64,000 bases of DNA from Asterias rubens (Eukaryota; Echinodermata; Asteroidea; Forcipulatida; Asteriidae). Positions 45,206 through 55,989 of the stretch are shown in pieces. The stretch lies in NCBI RefSeq assembly GCF_902459465.1, contig NC_047065.1, positions 22,271,828 through 22,335,827 of the forward strand. Direction: 5' to 3'. The position numbers and the translations under genes were made by a program. Under the pieces are notes generated by a model, which was given only the letters and a program-made list of their open reading frames with translations, did no database searches and was not told where the DNA came from. Position 1 is the first letter of the stretch. Every line of letters begins with the position of its first letter.

Positions 45206-48200
45206 CTACAGAAAATGAAAACATTCGAGTAAAAAAGAAGTACCAGTTTGTTGACGCCTGACGTTAGTGGCGATTTGTTTCTTCATATTTCGGTTTGTTT
45301 TTTAACACTTAAAGGGACACGTTGCCTTGGATCGGGCGAGTCTATGAAAAGCATTTGAAACCGTTTGTTATGAAATACATTACGGTTAGAGAGTTGTTAT
45401 ACAAATAGAATGTAACGATCCACACAAAATATGCCTCAAAATTGCACGGTTTTCCTTATACGTAGTGAAATAACATAGCACGCCAATTTTGTGGAGTCAA
45501 CAAAATTACCGACTGTGTTAGTTTGCAGTCAGATCATTAGTACTTTTAAAACATATTTCTAACCATATGCGTTTTATAACAAACGGTTACAAACGCTTTT
45601 CGTATAGACAAACTCGACCGATCCAAGGCAACGGGTGAAACAAATAAAATGTGCCAGCACTCACTAAATTAAAGGAAATATATTTACCATGTTTATTACT
45701 ATCAATAAGTCTGGTGAGTAGAGCAAGGTAGACTGGCTGCGACACGCTGTTGAAAATACCTGCAAGGGAAGCTAAACAAGAAAGGTCGAGACACAGTGTT
45801 ATGGCAACCAGTCAACTCGCCCCCAAGCAAAGTCGCCAACTACAAAGTCGCCCCAGCAAAGTCGCCCACTACAAAGTCACCCCCAGCAAAGTCACCCCAG
45901 CAAAGTCGCCGACTACAAAGTCACCCCCTCACTTACAAAGTCGCCCCTTTCAAAGTTGCCCCTGAAAATACCGCCCCCTGACAGAGTCGCCCAAAACAAA
46001 GTCGCCCTCGACACTGTCGCCCCCTAACAAAGTCGCACATGGTTGAGGAAGCCCAGAAGGTTAACACGCAGGTCCGACTGATACAGGAGTAGAGGCTCAC
46101 GAACTTTGTGGACGACTGCTGGGGGCGAGTTGACTAGTATTCAGTGTTATCACCCATTCATGTTGATGATTGATTGAATTGTTTTTGCGATGCTGTTTTA
46201 TTCTTTGTTGACATTTCAAGTGTGTTTGCTGAAAACGCAATTGACATGCGGGACCCCAATCCTAGGCGTGATTTGAACCCTGGATCACTGAATACAGAGT
46301 GAGGTGAAATGCCGGTGGGGCAGAAGTTTCTGTCCCCCGTAGGCCTACGGCAAACTGTGTACAGACTACTTCTGCTTTTGCCCTCTTTAAAAACATCCCC
46401 TTTAGCCCATGTTAATTTTCCATGGGGGAACAGAATCTCCGGGGACAGTTTTCCCTGTGAAACCGGCCAAGATACCTCTATGTTACTTAGCTTGAGAGCC
46501 CAAAATGTTTACACGCAGGGCTCTATTTCATAAAGACTCTTTATTTTTTGCATAACAACTTGCTAACCACAGAAATATCTTGCTTAACAGAAACAGGTTA
46601 CCGTGATCCATATTAAATACGAAATCTAAAGTTCCCCCCATCCCCACCCCCACCCACCAAAAAACCTTTAACTTTAAACTTTTCAACATAAACCAACCAC
46701 TTAAAACTGAAAGCCATATCAGTCAACAGAATCCAAAAACCATCGTGGACAATCTTTAGCCAGTCAGCTAGCCAGCACGTAGCCTGAACATCTGACGTCA
46801 CACTTCGGGCTTGTGAATTACGTCAGAGCATTTAGCCCACGTCAACTTCATCCATAATCACCTTTCGCCTAGATAAACGCTGCATGCAGCAGGCGACCGA
46901 GAGCGCACTTGCCAAGCAAAACATTGGACCAATCAAAACACAGATATGGAAAGCTTACATCACTGCCCGCTTATCCCATAAAGTCACTGTATCCAATTAC
47001 TGGTTCTTTAAAACCAATAGTCTAGCCAGCATGCACACTCCGACAGACACGAGCCTTTAATAATATATAAAACATGTTATATTTGTTTTATTATACTTCA
47101 TACATAAATCAGTTGAAATAAATTTAAATAAAATGAGCCATGACATGTTTGTTCATGCGATGGATGTCGCTAGAGCGATGTGTGCGTCAGTACCACGATC
47201 GTAAAGCGAATAGCGCCCGGGGATGACGTCGCACAATAGTAATGCGCATGACAAGTAGTAGAGCTCCCGGGGAGCTACTACTTGTCATGCGCATTTAACA
47301 CTTGCGTGAATACTCACTTGCGCTTGGTAATTAGCAAAATTAACACCCGGCACGTGATGATGAATTGACCAATGAGAACTCGACTCTCAGTCATGAAAAT
47401 GTATGAGGTACTATAGTAAAGACAATAGACCCTTCCCATGAAATATGTAAATTGCATAAAAAATTGCACAAAGCGCGTGCGCACTTACGTTTTGGTTGGC
47501 AAAATGAGGGAACATCGCGCTGTTTTGTACACGGCTAATGGGTGCGTGACGCAGACGCGATTGCGCGTCTGCTTAGTGCACAACTCTATGGCGTTTGCCA
47601 ACCAACGGGGTCTGTACGCATGCGTGAATGTAATTAGCATCATGGGAAGGGTCCATTAGTTGTCGGCTCATAGGCCGTATCCGAATTGGCGGCTACAGCT
47701 ACGGCTTCGGCTTTTGCTTTAGTGTGCATCCAAGGACGTCATACACTTCAACGCACGATGACCCGGAAATCTAGCCGTATACGCCGCTCTTCATATTATG
47801 CATGAGGTACGTCACAATGCTTACTCAAAACGAGGCGATGGGCGCAGCCACTGCAAGTGATGGGGAACGTGCGCCTATAGCCCAATTTTGGGAAGGAATT
47901 ATGACGTCATGCATAAGTATTAAGAGAGGCGTATAGCCGTAGCTAGCGGTAGCAAGTACAGACACGACTCCCCTCTTACCTCCATATATCAAAACTGCAT
48001 TTGTTGTAGCGAGTGCCGTCATCAGAATCTGCGCTGTTCCAGAAATAATGCTAAGGTAAATTGCCCAGTAGTCGGACAAGCATAGCCCCAGGAGCCACAC
48101 AATAATAGGGCACGCTGGGAATAAAGAAGATTAAATAACTTTGGTTAATGTTATACTTGATGTTTAAGCACTGGACATGCACCTCTGGTATACCTATAAA

Positions 48201-49681
48201 TGTCACAGACCAGTATTCAGATTTAGTGTATCCCAACATCTGTGAAGATTTGCACTCAATTTGTCATTGAAGTTGCGATGGAATAAAGAACATTGTCTGT
48301 TCGTCTTCAGGAGCAGAGTATAATGTATGAACGGACTCTCGAGACCACACCGGCTCTTCTCAGAGCCAGACTCACACACAAGAGATTTACAAAATGGTGA
48401 TATTATGCCCACAAATTTACTTGTCTGAAGTTTCTTCCTATTTGTCCACACCATGCAAAGCTTCAAACACTACTGTTCATTATGGTGTTCTAAAGACGAC
48501 AGTGAATGTGCGTCGTCTTTAGAACACCATACTTTACCAAGTAAGTTTGTAAGCTTACAATTACTTTGAGTAATTAGTGTCCAGTGCACTCGAAACAACT
48601 TTTTACGGCTATTACGTAAGCATTCAATTAAGACACTTCGTCCATTTTGATTGGAAACAAGCAATAGTTGGCAGGCAGCAGACTTACCGATTGAGCTCGG
48701 GACCTGATACACGGCCGCAAAGATTCCTACAAGAGCGGGAGACCAGCAAAACGGCTCCCCAAGCCCGTAAAGATTCACCGTGTTTTGGAATCCGAAGATA
48801 TTCAAAGTAACTAAAGCGTAACAGCCGAAGATCACTACAATCCTCCAGCGCCGACCATCGGTGACAGTGTCTGAGAAAAGAGAGCGGACTCCGAGAATGC
48901 TGTCCCTGACGACGTCTTTGACGATGGGTTTCTTTAGCGCGGATTCACAGACGAGATTCGGAGGTAACATCCACAGGCACGACGCCATGCTGAAGCACGT
49001 GGTAATGAGATACACCACAGTGAACGAGGTTTTCTGTAGCACGAATTCAATTACCAGAGGAGCCACGCCTATGACGAGGTACTGCATCCCGTAAATGCCA
49101 GCTAAGGCAACCTCCCTGTACCTCAGAGGAACAATATCAGTCGTATAAAGCATGATGATGGAGTGCAAAAACACAAACCCACCACAAGCACCACTAAATG
49201 CACTCCCAAACAGTGCATAGTAGACAGACACCCCAGAGTAAGCGGTGAATAAAAAAGTTCCCTCCATAATACAGGAACCCACGCATCGTAGAAGCATCAA
49301 TGGCCGCCGCCCGGTGAAATCTGACAGGATGACCAATGGGAGTCCAGTTATAACGGGGATAAAGTACAGTAAGGTGTTCTCGTAGGTGGAAAAGATCGCC
49401 GTTTGCGACTGGATTTCCCGGAGTTCTGTGTTGCTGTGGTTAGAGAGAGCGCAGGCGTTCACCCCAACCGGGAACGTGAAATTGCGCTCGGCGGCAAACT
49501 TGGCGCGTGCGAATTGAACATCCAAGGTCATTGTCATGCTCTCTGGAGTAAAGATGAGCAACTGCAGCACCAGTAACGATGTCATACTACTAGCCCAGGT
49601 AGATCCTGTGTGCTCCTCGTCGGGTATAGAGGTGCCCTGAAGAAGATTAGTGTCCTCTCTATAAGTTGATGGGGATTTCAT
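45042..49681 (-). CDS. SLC46-type major facilitator transporter (complete, four exons)
   Basis: Join (minus): 49681-48688, 48114-47980, 45759-45688, 45205-45042; all three introns are phase 1 with GT/AG ends; about 454 residues. SLC46 proteins are proton-coupled MFS carriers (the folate transporter SLC46A1, lysosomal SLC46A3). Seen: N-terminal hydrophilic segment, first membrane helix at about 31-53, a luminal/extracellular loop with sequons at Asn67 and Asn81 and Cys77, a helix ending in the MFS loop motif SDFTGRRP (120-127), repeated hydrophobic helices, the family-like GEPFCWSPALVGIFAA, and the C-terminal LLTRLIDSNKHGALFSLYT helix pair (the EQGTLFA region of SLC46A3). Substrate cannot be assigned. 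No ATG-containing upstream exon is needed. Putative 5' UTR donors lie on the minus strand near 51925 and 52190. Confidence 0.85.
45309..45640. repeat. Family I palindromic element
   Basis: TTAAAGGGACACGTTGCCTT at the left, with GGATCGG and GAAAAGCATTTGAAACCGTT mirrored at the right by AACGGTTACAAACGCTTTTC and CCGATCCAAGGCAACG. It lies in the last SLC46 intron. A right-end fragment lies at 11449-11530. Confidence 0.75.
45688..45759 (-). CDS. SLC46-type transporter, exon 3
   Basis: A 72-bp exon. Acceptor CCCTTGCAG, donor CATG|GTAAAT. Encodes IFNSVSQPVYLALLTRLID, then SNKH. Too short to appear as an open frame of its own; found by phase matching and similarity to the SLC46 C-terminal half. Confidence 0.82.
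45810..46135. mobile_element. Element with 16-bp perfect TIRs around AAAGTCGCC tandem repeats
   Basis: AGTCAACTCGCCCCCA at 45810-45825 is exactly inverted at 46120-46135. Inside are about twelve degenerate 10-18-bp units containing CAAAGTCGCC. CAGTGTTAT occurs just outside on both sides (45794-45802 and 46142-46150), 6-7 bases from the TIRs. It lies in SLC46 intron 2. The frames across it are artefacts of the repeat. Confidence 0.72.
47080..47415. repeat. Family J palindrome with inner palindrome
   Basis: Shares TTATACTTCATACAT, GGATGTCGCTAGAGCGATGT and TGAATTGACCAATGAGAA with 25735-26050. It additionally carries a 55-bp near-perfect palindrome at 47240-47294 (AATGCGCATGACAAGTAGTA ... TACTACTTGTCATGCGCATT). 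Confidence 0.7.
47417..47655. repeat. Palindromic element
   Basis: AATAGACCCTTCCCATGA at the left and its complement TCATGGGAAGGGTCCATT at the right. Mirrored interior TTGGTTGGCAAA / TTTGCCAACCAA and CGCGCGT-type blocks. A further mirrored block (GCCGTATCCGAATTGGCGG) follows at 47672 and recurs at 61626. Confidence 0.68.
47980..48114 (-). CDS. SLC46-type transporter, exon 2
   Basis: Acceptor TTTATTCCCAG, donor GGAG|GTAAGA, 135 bp, phase 1 to phase 1. Encodes PIIVWLLGLCLSDYWAIYLS and GTAQILMTALATTNAVLIYG, two hydrophobic segments. Confidence 0.85.
48688..49681 (-). CDS. SLC46-type transporter, exon 1
   Basis: ATG at 49679-49681 (MKSPSTYRED...), 331 codons plus one base. Donor CAATCG|GTAAGT. 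Encodes roughly the first eight membrane helices up to GIFAAVYQVPSSIG. A possible acceptor, ACACTAG, lies 17 bases before the ATG. Confidence 0.87.
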
Positions 49682-50929
49682 CTTTCAGCGCTGGCCTAGT
49701 GTAATGTTCCAGCAATAAAAATGGCATCAATGTCACTTGGGTTAGCGGTTGCAATGGGACGGTGTGGTGTTTGTGTTTTCCAAAGTACACTTCAAAGTAG
49801 CGCGTGATATAATTACAATAGCTCTATGCATTGTATAGTGCTAGGAATTATCGATTTCTACCACCAGTATTCCAGATCATTGCATTTACTGCAGAGGGGG
49901 AAAAATGAATAATTGGTGAATGACACAACCACGGAAGCTACCGCCACCGTACAATACGCTTCCGTACAAAAATAAGCACAGTGGCAGCCTCGCTATGTGC
50001 AGCGCGCCGTATCGATACCTCTCTCATTGAAATGTGCTAGCATAATTATAGCATGTTATTAGCACATTTAAATTTGCCATTTCCAGGGGTAATGTTCGAG
50101 CAAGGGATGCTGGGGGAAAAATGGCGCGGTGAGATCGATCACCCATGGGAACGAGGTTGGCACAATGGTTATTAAAATAAATTCAACTGGTTGCGTCTGC
50201 CATGTAACAGTACATAAGTTGCAGTAAAAAAAAAAAAAACAAGCTACCACCTGTTTTTACTTCCCGTGGCTTTGGTTTGATTTCCGATTTATTCGTTTGT
50301 TTGCCCTTGGGGAAAACTCACAAACAACTTTGATTAAGCCTACATTATACTAAAAAGTCTATTCCTAGCTTAAACCACATCATGTAGGTCAGCCATTCCT
50401 TGTATTCAATTTCTTGTTTAAACCAGAAGTAAAATTGACTCAAATGAGATATTCTATTTGGTTAAAATTCGTGAAAAAGTGGTGGCAGGATACGGAAATC
50501 TGCCCAATTTCTACTCTTTTCCAAATGGCAAATAATCATGCCTGCAACAAACAAAATACACAGAATATGTATCGAATGTTTTTGCACTTTATGCCCGATA
50601 ATTTCTAATCCATTGGTTTTTTTTAACCGTTCTATTGTTTTATTTATATACACTAAAAAATAACATGTGGGAATTTCGTTCACGTTTTTGATACAGCGCC
50701 GAAAATCCGGAAACAATAGTAGTCAGGCAAACTAATATTTACTAAGATTACATAATCTAAACAGCGTTACTGCAGTAACGCCCCAGAATCTAATTTGGGG
50801 CCATACCAACTGAAACATATAATTATCCACTTGGGGTGAAATATTATCAACCTGCATGCATTTATACAACCTTTAGAGTATTTGTTAAACGATACCTTCC
50901 ATTTTGTAAACTATTGAAGACACGATATG

Positions 50930-51080
50930 AGGGGGACTTTGAATGCAATAGAATGCAGGACTTGCAGTCACACGGTTGTAGGTTCGAATCCTACCGAGCT
51001 AACCGCTGGTTTTACAATGACTGTATAGACAAAGAAGCAAATTGTCGTCTACAGAATACTGAATCACATTTCTTGATTGT
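50930..51080 (+). repeat. tRNA-like SINE type 3
   Basis: GACTTGCAGTCACACGGTTG, a B-box-like AGGTTCGAATCCTACCGAGC, then GGTTTTACAATGACTGTATA and GTCGTCTACAGAATACTGAA. A degenerate copy lies at 51685-51815. Confidence 0.6.
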
Positions 51081-51684
51081 TGGAACTTATGCCACATAAA
51101 AAAATTGTTGATCGTCCTTTTTTTGTTGCGGATGGGGGATGGAGGGAGTTTTTTATATGTTTTTTTTTTAAGTTTTGTTGACATGCCAAATATGAAATCA
51201 AGAATAAAGAAATCATCACAATCACTATAAAGCAGAGGGTTTGTTTGTTTGTTTGTTTGTTTTTGATGTTTTCAATAGTTTTGTCAAACAAATTTAACTC
51301 CTAAATGGCATTTTCTTTAAACTTTTTCAAACAACTAAGCACAGTGTAGCCCAAGTAAACATTTGAAGAATTGTTCTTGCTTTGCCAACATGGATAAAAA
51401 CCTTCTTTAAACATCTTTTCAAACCTGTACATTTTGAAAAAAAATATCAGCTGAAAATTCTGGGCAGTAAAAGTATAAAGAGATATAGGCCTACAGACAT
51501 TGGGGGGGGGGAAGGGGAAAAATGGGGAAATGGGGTCGGGGGGTTTTGAACGGTCGGGCGGGGACGATCAACAATTTTTTTGTATGTGGTCTTATAATTA
51601 TTGCAATATCATTATAATCACTGCAAAAAGATTTTATATTTTCTTCAATTGAGCTGTGTGGAAACACCCAGTGGTTGAACCATT

Positions 51685-51815
51685 GAGGAAGAAATGGTTG
51701 AACTGAATGACTTGCAATCACAAGGCTGTGGAGTTGCCCCCATTGTCAATCTAACCACCGGTTTCACAATGACTAGAATAAGTTTGTCGTCAAGTTACTG
51801 AATCACGATTGATGG
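51685..51815 (+). repeat. tRNA-like SINE type 3, degenerate
   Basis: GACTTGCAATCACAAGGCTG, a decayed B box, CCGGTTTCACAATGACTAGA and GTCGTCAAGTTACTGAATCA, in the same order as 50930-51080. Confidence 0.55.
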
Positions 51816-52587
51816 ACTTGTCAAATTCATAATCATATACGAAATCACTGTTTGTAAGCAAAAGATTTGCTGTTGCCAGCCCCACCCCATAAATCACACC
51901 GAACTATACATTGTAGTTCTTACCTCGTTCTGAAAAAAATGTAGTCTTGGTGCAAGACGTTGTTATATTCACACTATCACTCAATCTCGATCCCCCGCTC
52001 GCTACCTCCTCACCGTGCACATTACTATCGTCGTGCAACAAGCCTACATTTCAGAATGTAATGAGAACGATTTCGGTGTGATGGGTATTGGTGTTTGTAT
52101 CCCCTTTCGAGAGCCCTTAACGAGAAACTCATACTATAAACAAACCGAGAAACAAACCATGATCAAAAAGACTGACTTACTCAGCTACTGTGCAGACGTT
52201 TGCGAGTACAGATCATGGGGCCAACTTGAAAATCTCTGACAAAAATTCGCCCATGTGGCTGTATATAGGCCGCTCCAATGCGCTTACCGCGCACCCAAGA
52301 GTGATTAAAGTATTCCTCCAAACAAATCCACAGTGGTTGTTTAAAAAGACTACGCTTATGTACACGATAGCGCAGCAACCAACAGTGTAGAAATGTAAAC
52401 GTGGCTAGACCTTGTCCCCCCCCCCTTTATAGAGGAATATTTACCATCGGACATGTACACAATTTGTCGTGTTGAACGAGCTTTCCTTTTTACGTCAAGG
52501 CTGCGCTAACGGGAGTCATTGTAAAACGTCAGTGGTGCAGGATAAATCCTAGCCTGTTGTTGGTGTTGTAGACTGAAGCTATGCACT

Positions 52588-52766
52588 GGCCGTTCGTTCG
52601 TTTAGCTTCCCTGGGTCGACCTCTCGTGGTGATGGCATGCTCCCTCAGGTCACCCCAAGTGACCTACTCCACAAACAGGGCACTGGGGGCTGACCCGGGT
52701 GAGCCCCGTCAAAGCTATACCGGGGCAGACCGGGGTCGACCCAGGGGAGCTAAACGAACGCATCCA
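52588..52766. repeat. Family L palindrome
   Basis: TCGTTCGTTTAGCTTCCCTG then GGTCGACC at the left, GGTCGACCCAGGGGAGCTAA then ACGAACGCA at the right. The best-preserved copy of this family here. Confidence 0.78.
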
Positions 52767-52882
52767 CACAGTGATCATGGTTCCATCTTCAATAGTCTAC
52801 CGCAGCTAACATGTTTTTCCATCCCTGATGAGCAACCCGATCCACTGTTGTTGAGATAAAAGTAAATATTTCAATATTGCCA

Positions 52883-53038
52883 GCAGTCGATTTCACCAAA
52901 CTAACTTATTAGGACTAACCTTATATGGACTTAATGCAAGTTAAGTTCCGTATCCATAGAAGTTGGGACGCATTGAACCTAGGACTCGTCCAAACTCGAG
53001 ATATAAGATTAATCATAGCGTTTCGTGAAATCAGCTGC
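52883..53038. repeat. Family E palindrome
   Basis: GCAGTCGATTTCACCAAACT at the left, AGCGTTTCGTGAAATCAGCT then GC at the right; interior AGGACT / AACTCGAGAT blocks mirrored. Confidence 0.65.
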
Positions 53039-53093
53039 ACGACTGTTGTGTGATACTAGCTGAAGTTTCACAAAGCTGTCGAGTTGGGTTACA

Positions 53094-53210
53094 GGGTGTC
53101 GGAACATGGGTGTCGGAAGGTTGAGTTGTCGGAACACAGGGGTGTCGGAACATAGGGGTGTCGGAACATAGGGGTGTCGGAACATAGGGATGTCGGAATA
53201 TAGAGCAGTC
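53094..53210 (+). repeat. Minisatellite, ~16-bp unit
   Basis: About seven units of GGTGTCGGAACATAGG with variants; the central ones are identical. Confidence 0.88.
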
Positions 53211-53334
53211 ACCGTCGAGTTGGCTATGAATAAGTATACTCGATTGGTTCTGCGGCAGCCGCGGTCCAGCACATCAAAATGTCGATACTTTTTTTCCCCA
53301 TAACCCTTATGGCACACATAGCTTAATAATTTAC

Positions 53335-53706
53335 TTAAAGGCGCTGGACACTATTGGTAATTGCTATAAACAAACAATTACCATAAAAACTTACTTGGTA
53401 ATGAGCAAATGGGGAGCTGTTGATATAGTAGAAAACATTATGAGAAACGGTTTCCTCTGAGGAAATGTTGTTTTTTGAGAAAGAGGGAATTTTTCACTCA
53501 AATAATGAACGACTTCAGTCGATTAAGTCTTGTATAATGCATCTTAAAGCAGACAACAGGTGTGTTTCACATATATTCAAATATTCTATTGCAACTACTC
53601 GATGAACAATTGGGTCCAAATGTTGACAGGTTTGCTACTTTGTTGGGAAACATCAAGTGTGAATACTGGTATATGACAATTACCAAAATGTGTCCAGTGG
53701 CTTTAA
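53335..53706 (-). repeat. Diverged family A relative
   Basis: TTAAAGGCGCTGGACACTAT at the left, GTGTCCAGTGGCTTTAA at the right, TTAA at both ends. Lacks the central GAGACCTC hairpin. Serves as the empty-site comparison for the nested insertion at 44449. Confidence 0.78.
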
Positions 53707-54413
53707 TGCTAATTCTTTAAACAAAATCACTAAACAAAGTAATTTGTTTCCTGCGTTTTATTGGCTATCCATCTACATGCCCCTTGAGCCACGCCCGTAA
53801 CAAATAAGAACAACACTCAATTGAAAAGTGCCAAATTGTATAACTGGTACAAGCAGAAATAACTTTATTGTTCTTGGCTCTGTAGGTCAAAAAGTATAAA
53901 GGTAAAAGGAAGAATTAAAGGAAACATTTTTGGCATCCTACCTTTTTGAAAAGAGCGAGGATGTGTGGTCTTTTCTGGTTGATCCATTTTTTTGTACAAA
54001 ATTTGCTGCCAGGCACTTTTATGGAATTTTAATGAATTTTCTATAGATTTATAAATATTTGTATTTGATATGGTATTTGATGTGCTATTTTCCTTTGTTT
54101 ATGACGTTTTTGTCCTTGTAACCCTTTTGTGCCTTAGTTATTTTTATTGTCTGAATTGCCTTTAGATAGTGATTATTTTCGCTTTTTGGTTATCCGCAGG
54201 CTTGTTCTCTGTGTAGTCATATTTGTGTTGCCTATTCTTCGTATGTACCGTTTGACTGGAAATAAATTAACAAATAAATAAAAAGCGGCTATCCCGGTTT
54301 ACAAACTTAGGCCCTGTGTGCCTATTACTTTGACTGTTTTCAAGGTATTTTACCCACTACCAAAAGTTCAGAGTCAGTAACCCCAATAAACAAATAGGAC
54401 ACTCCACAATCCC

Positions 54414-54798
54414 TTAAAGACACTGGACACTATTGGTGACACTATTGGTAATTGTCAAAGACAAGTCTCCCCACTTGGTGTATCTCAACATTATGCATAA
54501 AACAACCAACCTGTTAATGTCAGCTTAATTGGTCATCCAACCAAGTTGTGAGATAACACCCTTGTCACACCAAGTCGTGTGTTTTCAGATGCTTAATTTC
54601 GAGACCTCAAATTATAAATCTGAGGTCTCGATATCAAATTCGTGGAAAATTACTTCTTTCTCGAAAACTACTTCACTTCAGAGGGTGCCGTTTCTCACAA
54701 TGTTTTATATTACATCCTCTCCCCAGTTCTCGTTACCAAGTTAGGTTTTATGGTAATAATTATATTGAGTAATTACCAATAGCGTCCACTGCCTTTAA
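54414..54798 (+). repeat. Family A palindromic TTAA element
   Basis: TTAAAGACACTGGACACTAT at the left, with the first 12-15 bases of the TIR partly repeated (GACACTATTGGT twice), and GCGTCCACTGCCTTTAA at the right. Confidence 0.87.
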
Positions 54799-54865
54799 AG
54801 TAATGACTCTCAAATCTGTCTAAAACATAAGTGAGGCTTGTTCCGGGACACGGTGTGCTGCAGTT

Positions 54866-55114
54866 CCTCCAAACATCATCTTAGAGAACAGAAGATCAAG
54901 CCGACACAACCAGACAAATCAACATAGCCACACCTACAGGCAACCATTCGCCAGAGTTGACTGCTATCTCTACAGCCCTTTCCCAAGAGCTGTTAGGATT
55001 TGGAACAGGCTACCAGTGGCTGCAGTCACTGCAACCACTCTGAACAGGTTCCAAAGAGAAGCACTGCCAGCTATAAGAGGGATGGAGCTACCAATCCCTC
55101 TTAGGGCAAATTGA
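54866..55114 (+). pseudogene. Non-LTR retrotransposon ORF C-terminal fragment
   Basis: 82 open codons then TGA at 55112-55114. The translation contains RRSSRHNQTNQHSHTYRQPF, ARVDCYLYSPFPRAVRIWNR and LPVAAVTATTLNRFQREAL. The pattern Y..SFFPR.VRLWN.LP ... F is typical of the C-terminus of Jockey/CR1-like ORF2 proteins (family knowledge). The rest of the element is missing; it starts 68 bases after a family A element. Confidence 0.75.
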
Positions 55115-55353
55115 CATTATCACCACCTTATAAGCACTATCCTGAAAGCACAAGCACAGAGCACAAATGGAAATTGCAACCCACCCTCTCCAGGACAGCA
55201 GCAATGCTTATGGGAGAGTACAACAATACAAGATGCAAGATGCAAGATGTATACAAAATGAACACGATAAAACATTTGTATTGTTTTCTTACAACACAAA
55301 ACATGAACTCCACTGCCCTCTTGTTTAGTTTTATACACCTTTTATGAGCAGCA

Positions 55354-55950
55354 ATAAAAGACACTGGACACTTTTGGTTATTACTAAAAAATAATTATTA
55401 GCATAAAAACGTATGAGAGCTGTTGATAGTATAAACAACATTGTGAGAAACGGCTACCTCTGAAGTTACATTAGATTTTGGGGAAACTGGTAATTTCTCA
55501 CAAAAAAAAAAATGTTTTCAGCTAAAGCCTTTAATATGCATCTGAAAGAACACAAATGCAACAAGGTGTTTTTTCGTTCATTGTTTTCTTGCAACTTCGA
55601 ATAACCATTCAGTTCAAATTTTCACAGGTTTGTTATTTTGTGCATATTATATAAGATACACCAAGTGTGAAGACTGAGAAGGTAAGTTTTGGTAATTACA
55701 CTTTTGGTAGTTTCTCATAATATAATTGTTAGCATAAAAACTTATTTGTCAATGGAGAACTGTTTATAGTATAACACATTATGAGAAAAGGCTCGGAAGT
55801 AACTTAGTTTTCGGGAAAGAAGTAACATTACACTAAAATATTTGAATTTGATTTTGAGGTCTCCAAATCGTGCATCTGAAAGCACACACAAATTAATTCG
55901 TGCGACAAGGGTGTTTTTCTTCCATTATTATCCCTAAACTTCGACAATTA
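55354..55950 (-). repeat. Two joined family A relatives, 3' of sulfotransferase gene
   Basis: 55354-55690 starts AAAAGACACTGGACACTTTT and runs through CATCTGAAAGAACAC and ACAGGTTTGTTATTTTGTGC. 55697-55950 is a second diverged segment in the same orientation (GTTAGCATAAAAACTTATTT ... AAGGGTGTTTTTC). Ends are degraded. Confidence 0.6.
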
Positions 55951-55989
55951 CAAAATCATAACTTCTGAATGCAGGTGTTGTGTTATGTT

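Larger units (their letters stand above)
49682..55989. other. Intergenic region between SLC46 and sulfotransferase genes
   Basis: Both flanking genes are on the minus strand. No coding exon found. It contains two tRNA-like SINE fragments, L, E, a minisatellite, three A-type elements and an RT fragment. Minus-strand splice-donor-like sites (AACGAG|GTAAGA near 51925; GCTGA|GTAAGT near 52190) could belong to 5' UTR exons of the SLC46 gene. I see nothing specific at 49700-50900 and 53720-54240. Confidence 0.6.

Noticed and set aside
45750-45981. Lys/Ser/Pro-rich repeat peptides in two frames
   Set aside because: Translation of AAAGTCGCC tandem units inside an SLC46 intron, on the opposite strand.
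52181-52378. Minus-strand stretch resembling a further SLC46-like exon in one frame (LITLGCAVSALERPIYSHMG)
   Set aside because: Similarity is weak and the frame is closed by stops before the nearby donor; at most a 5' UTR exon.
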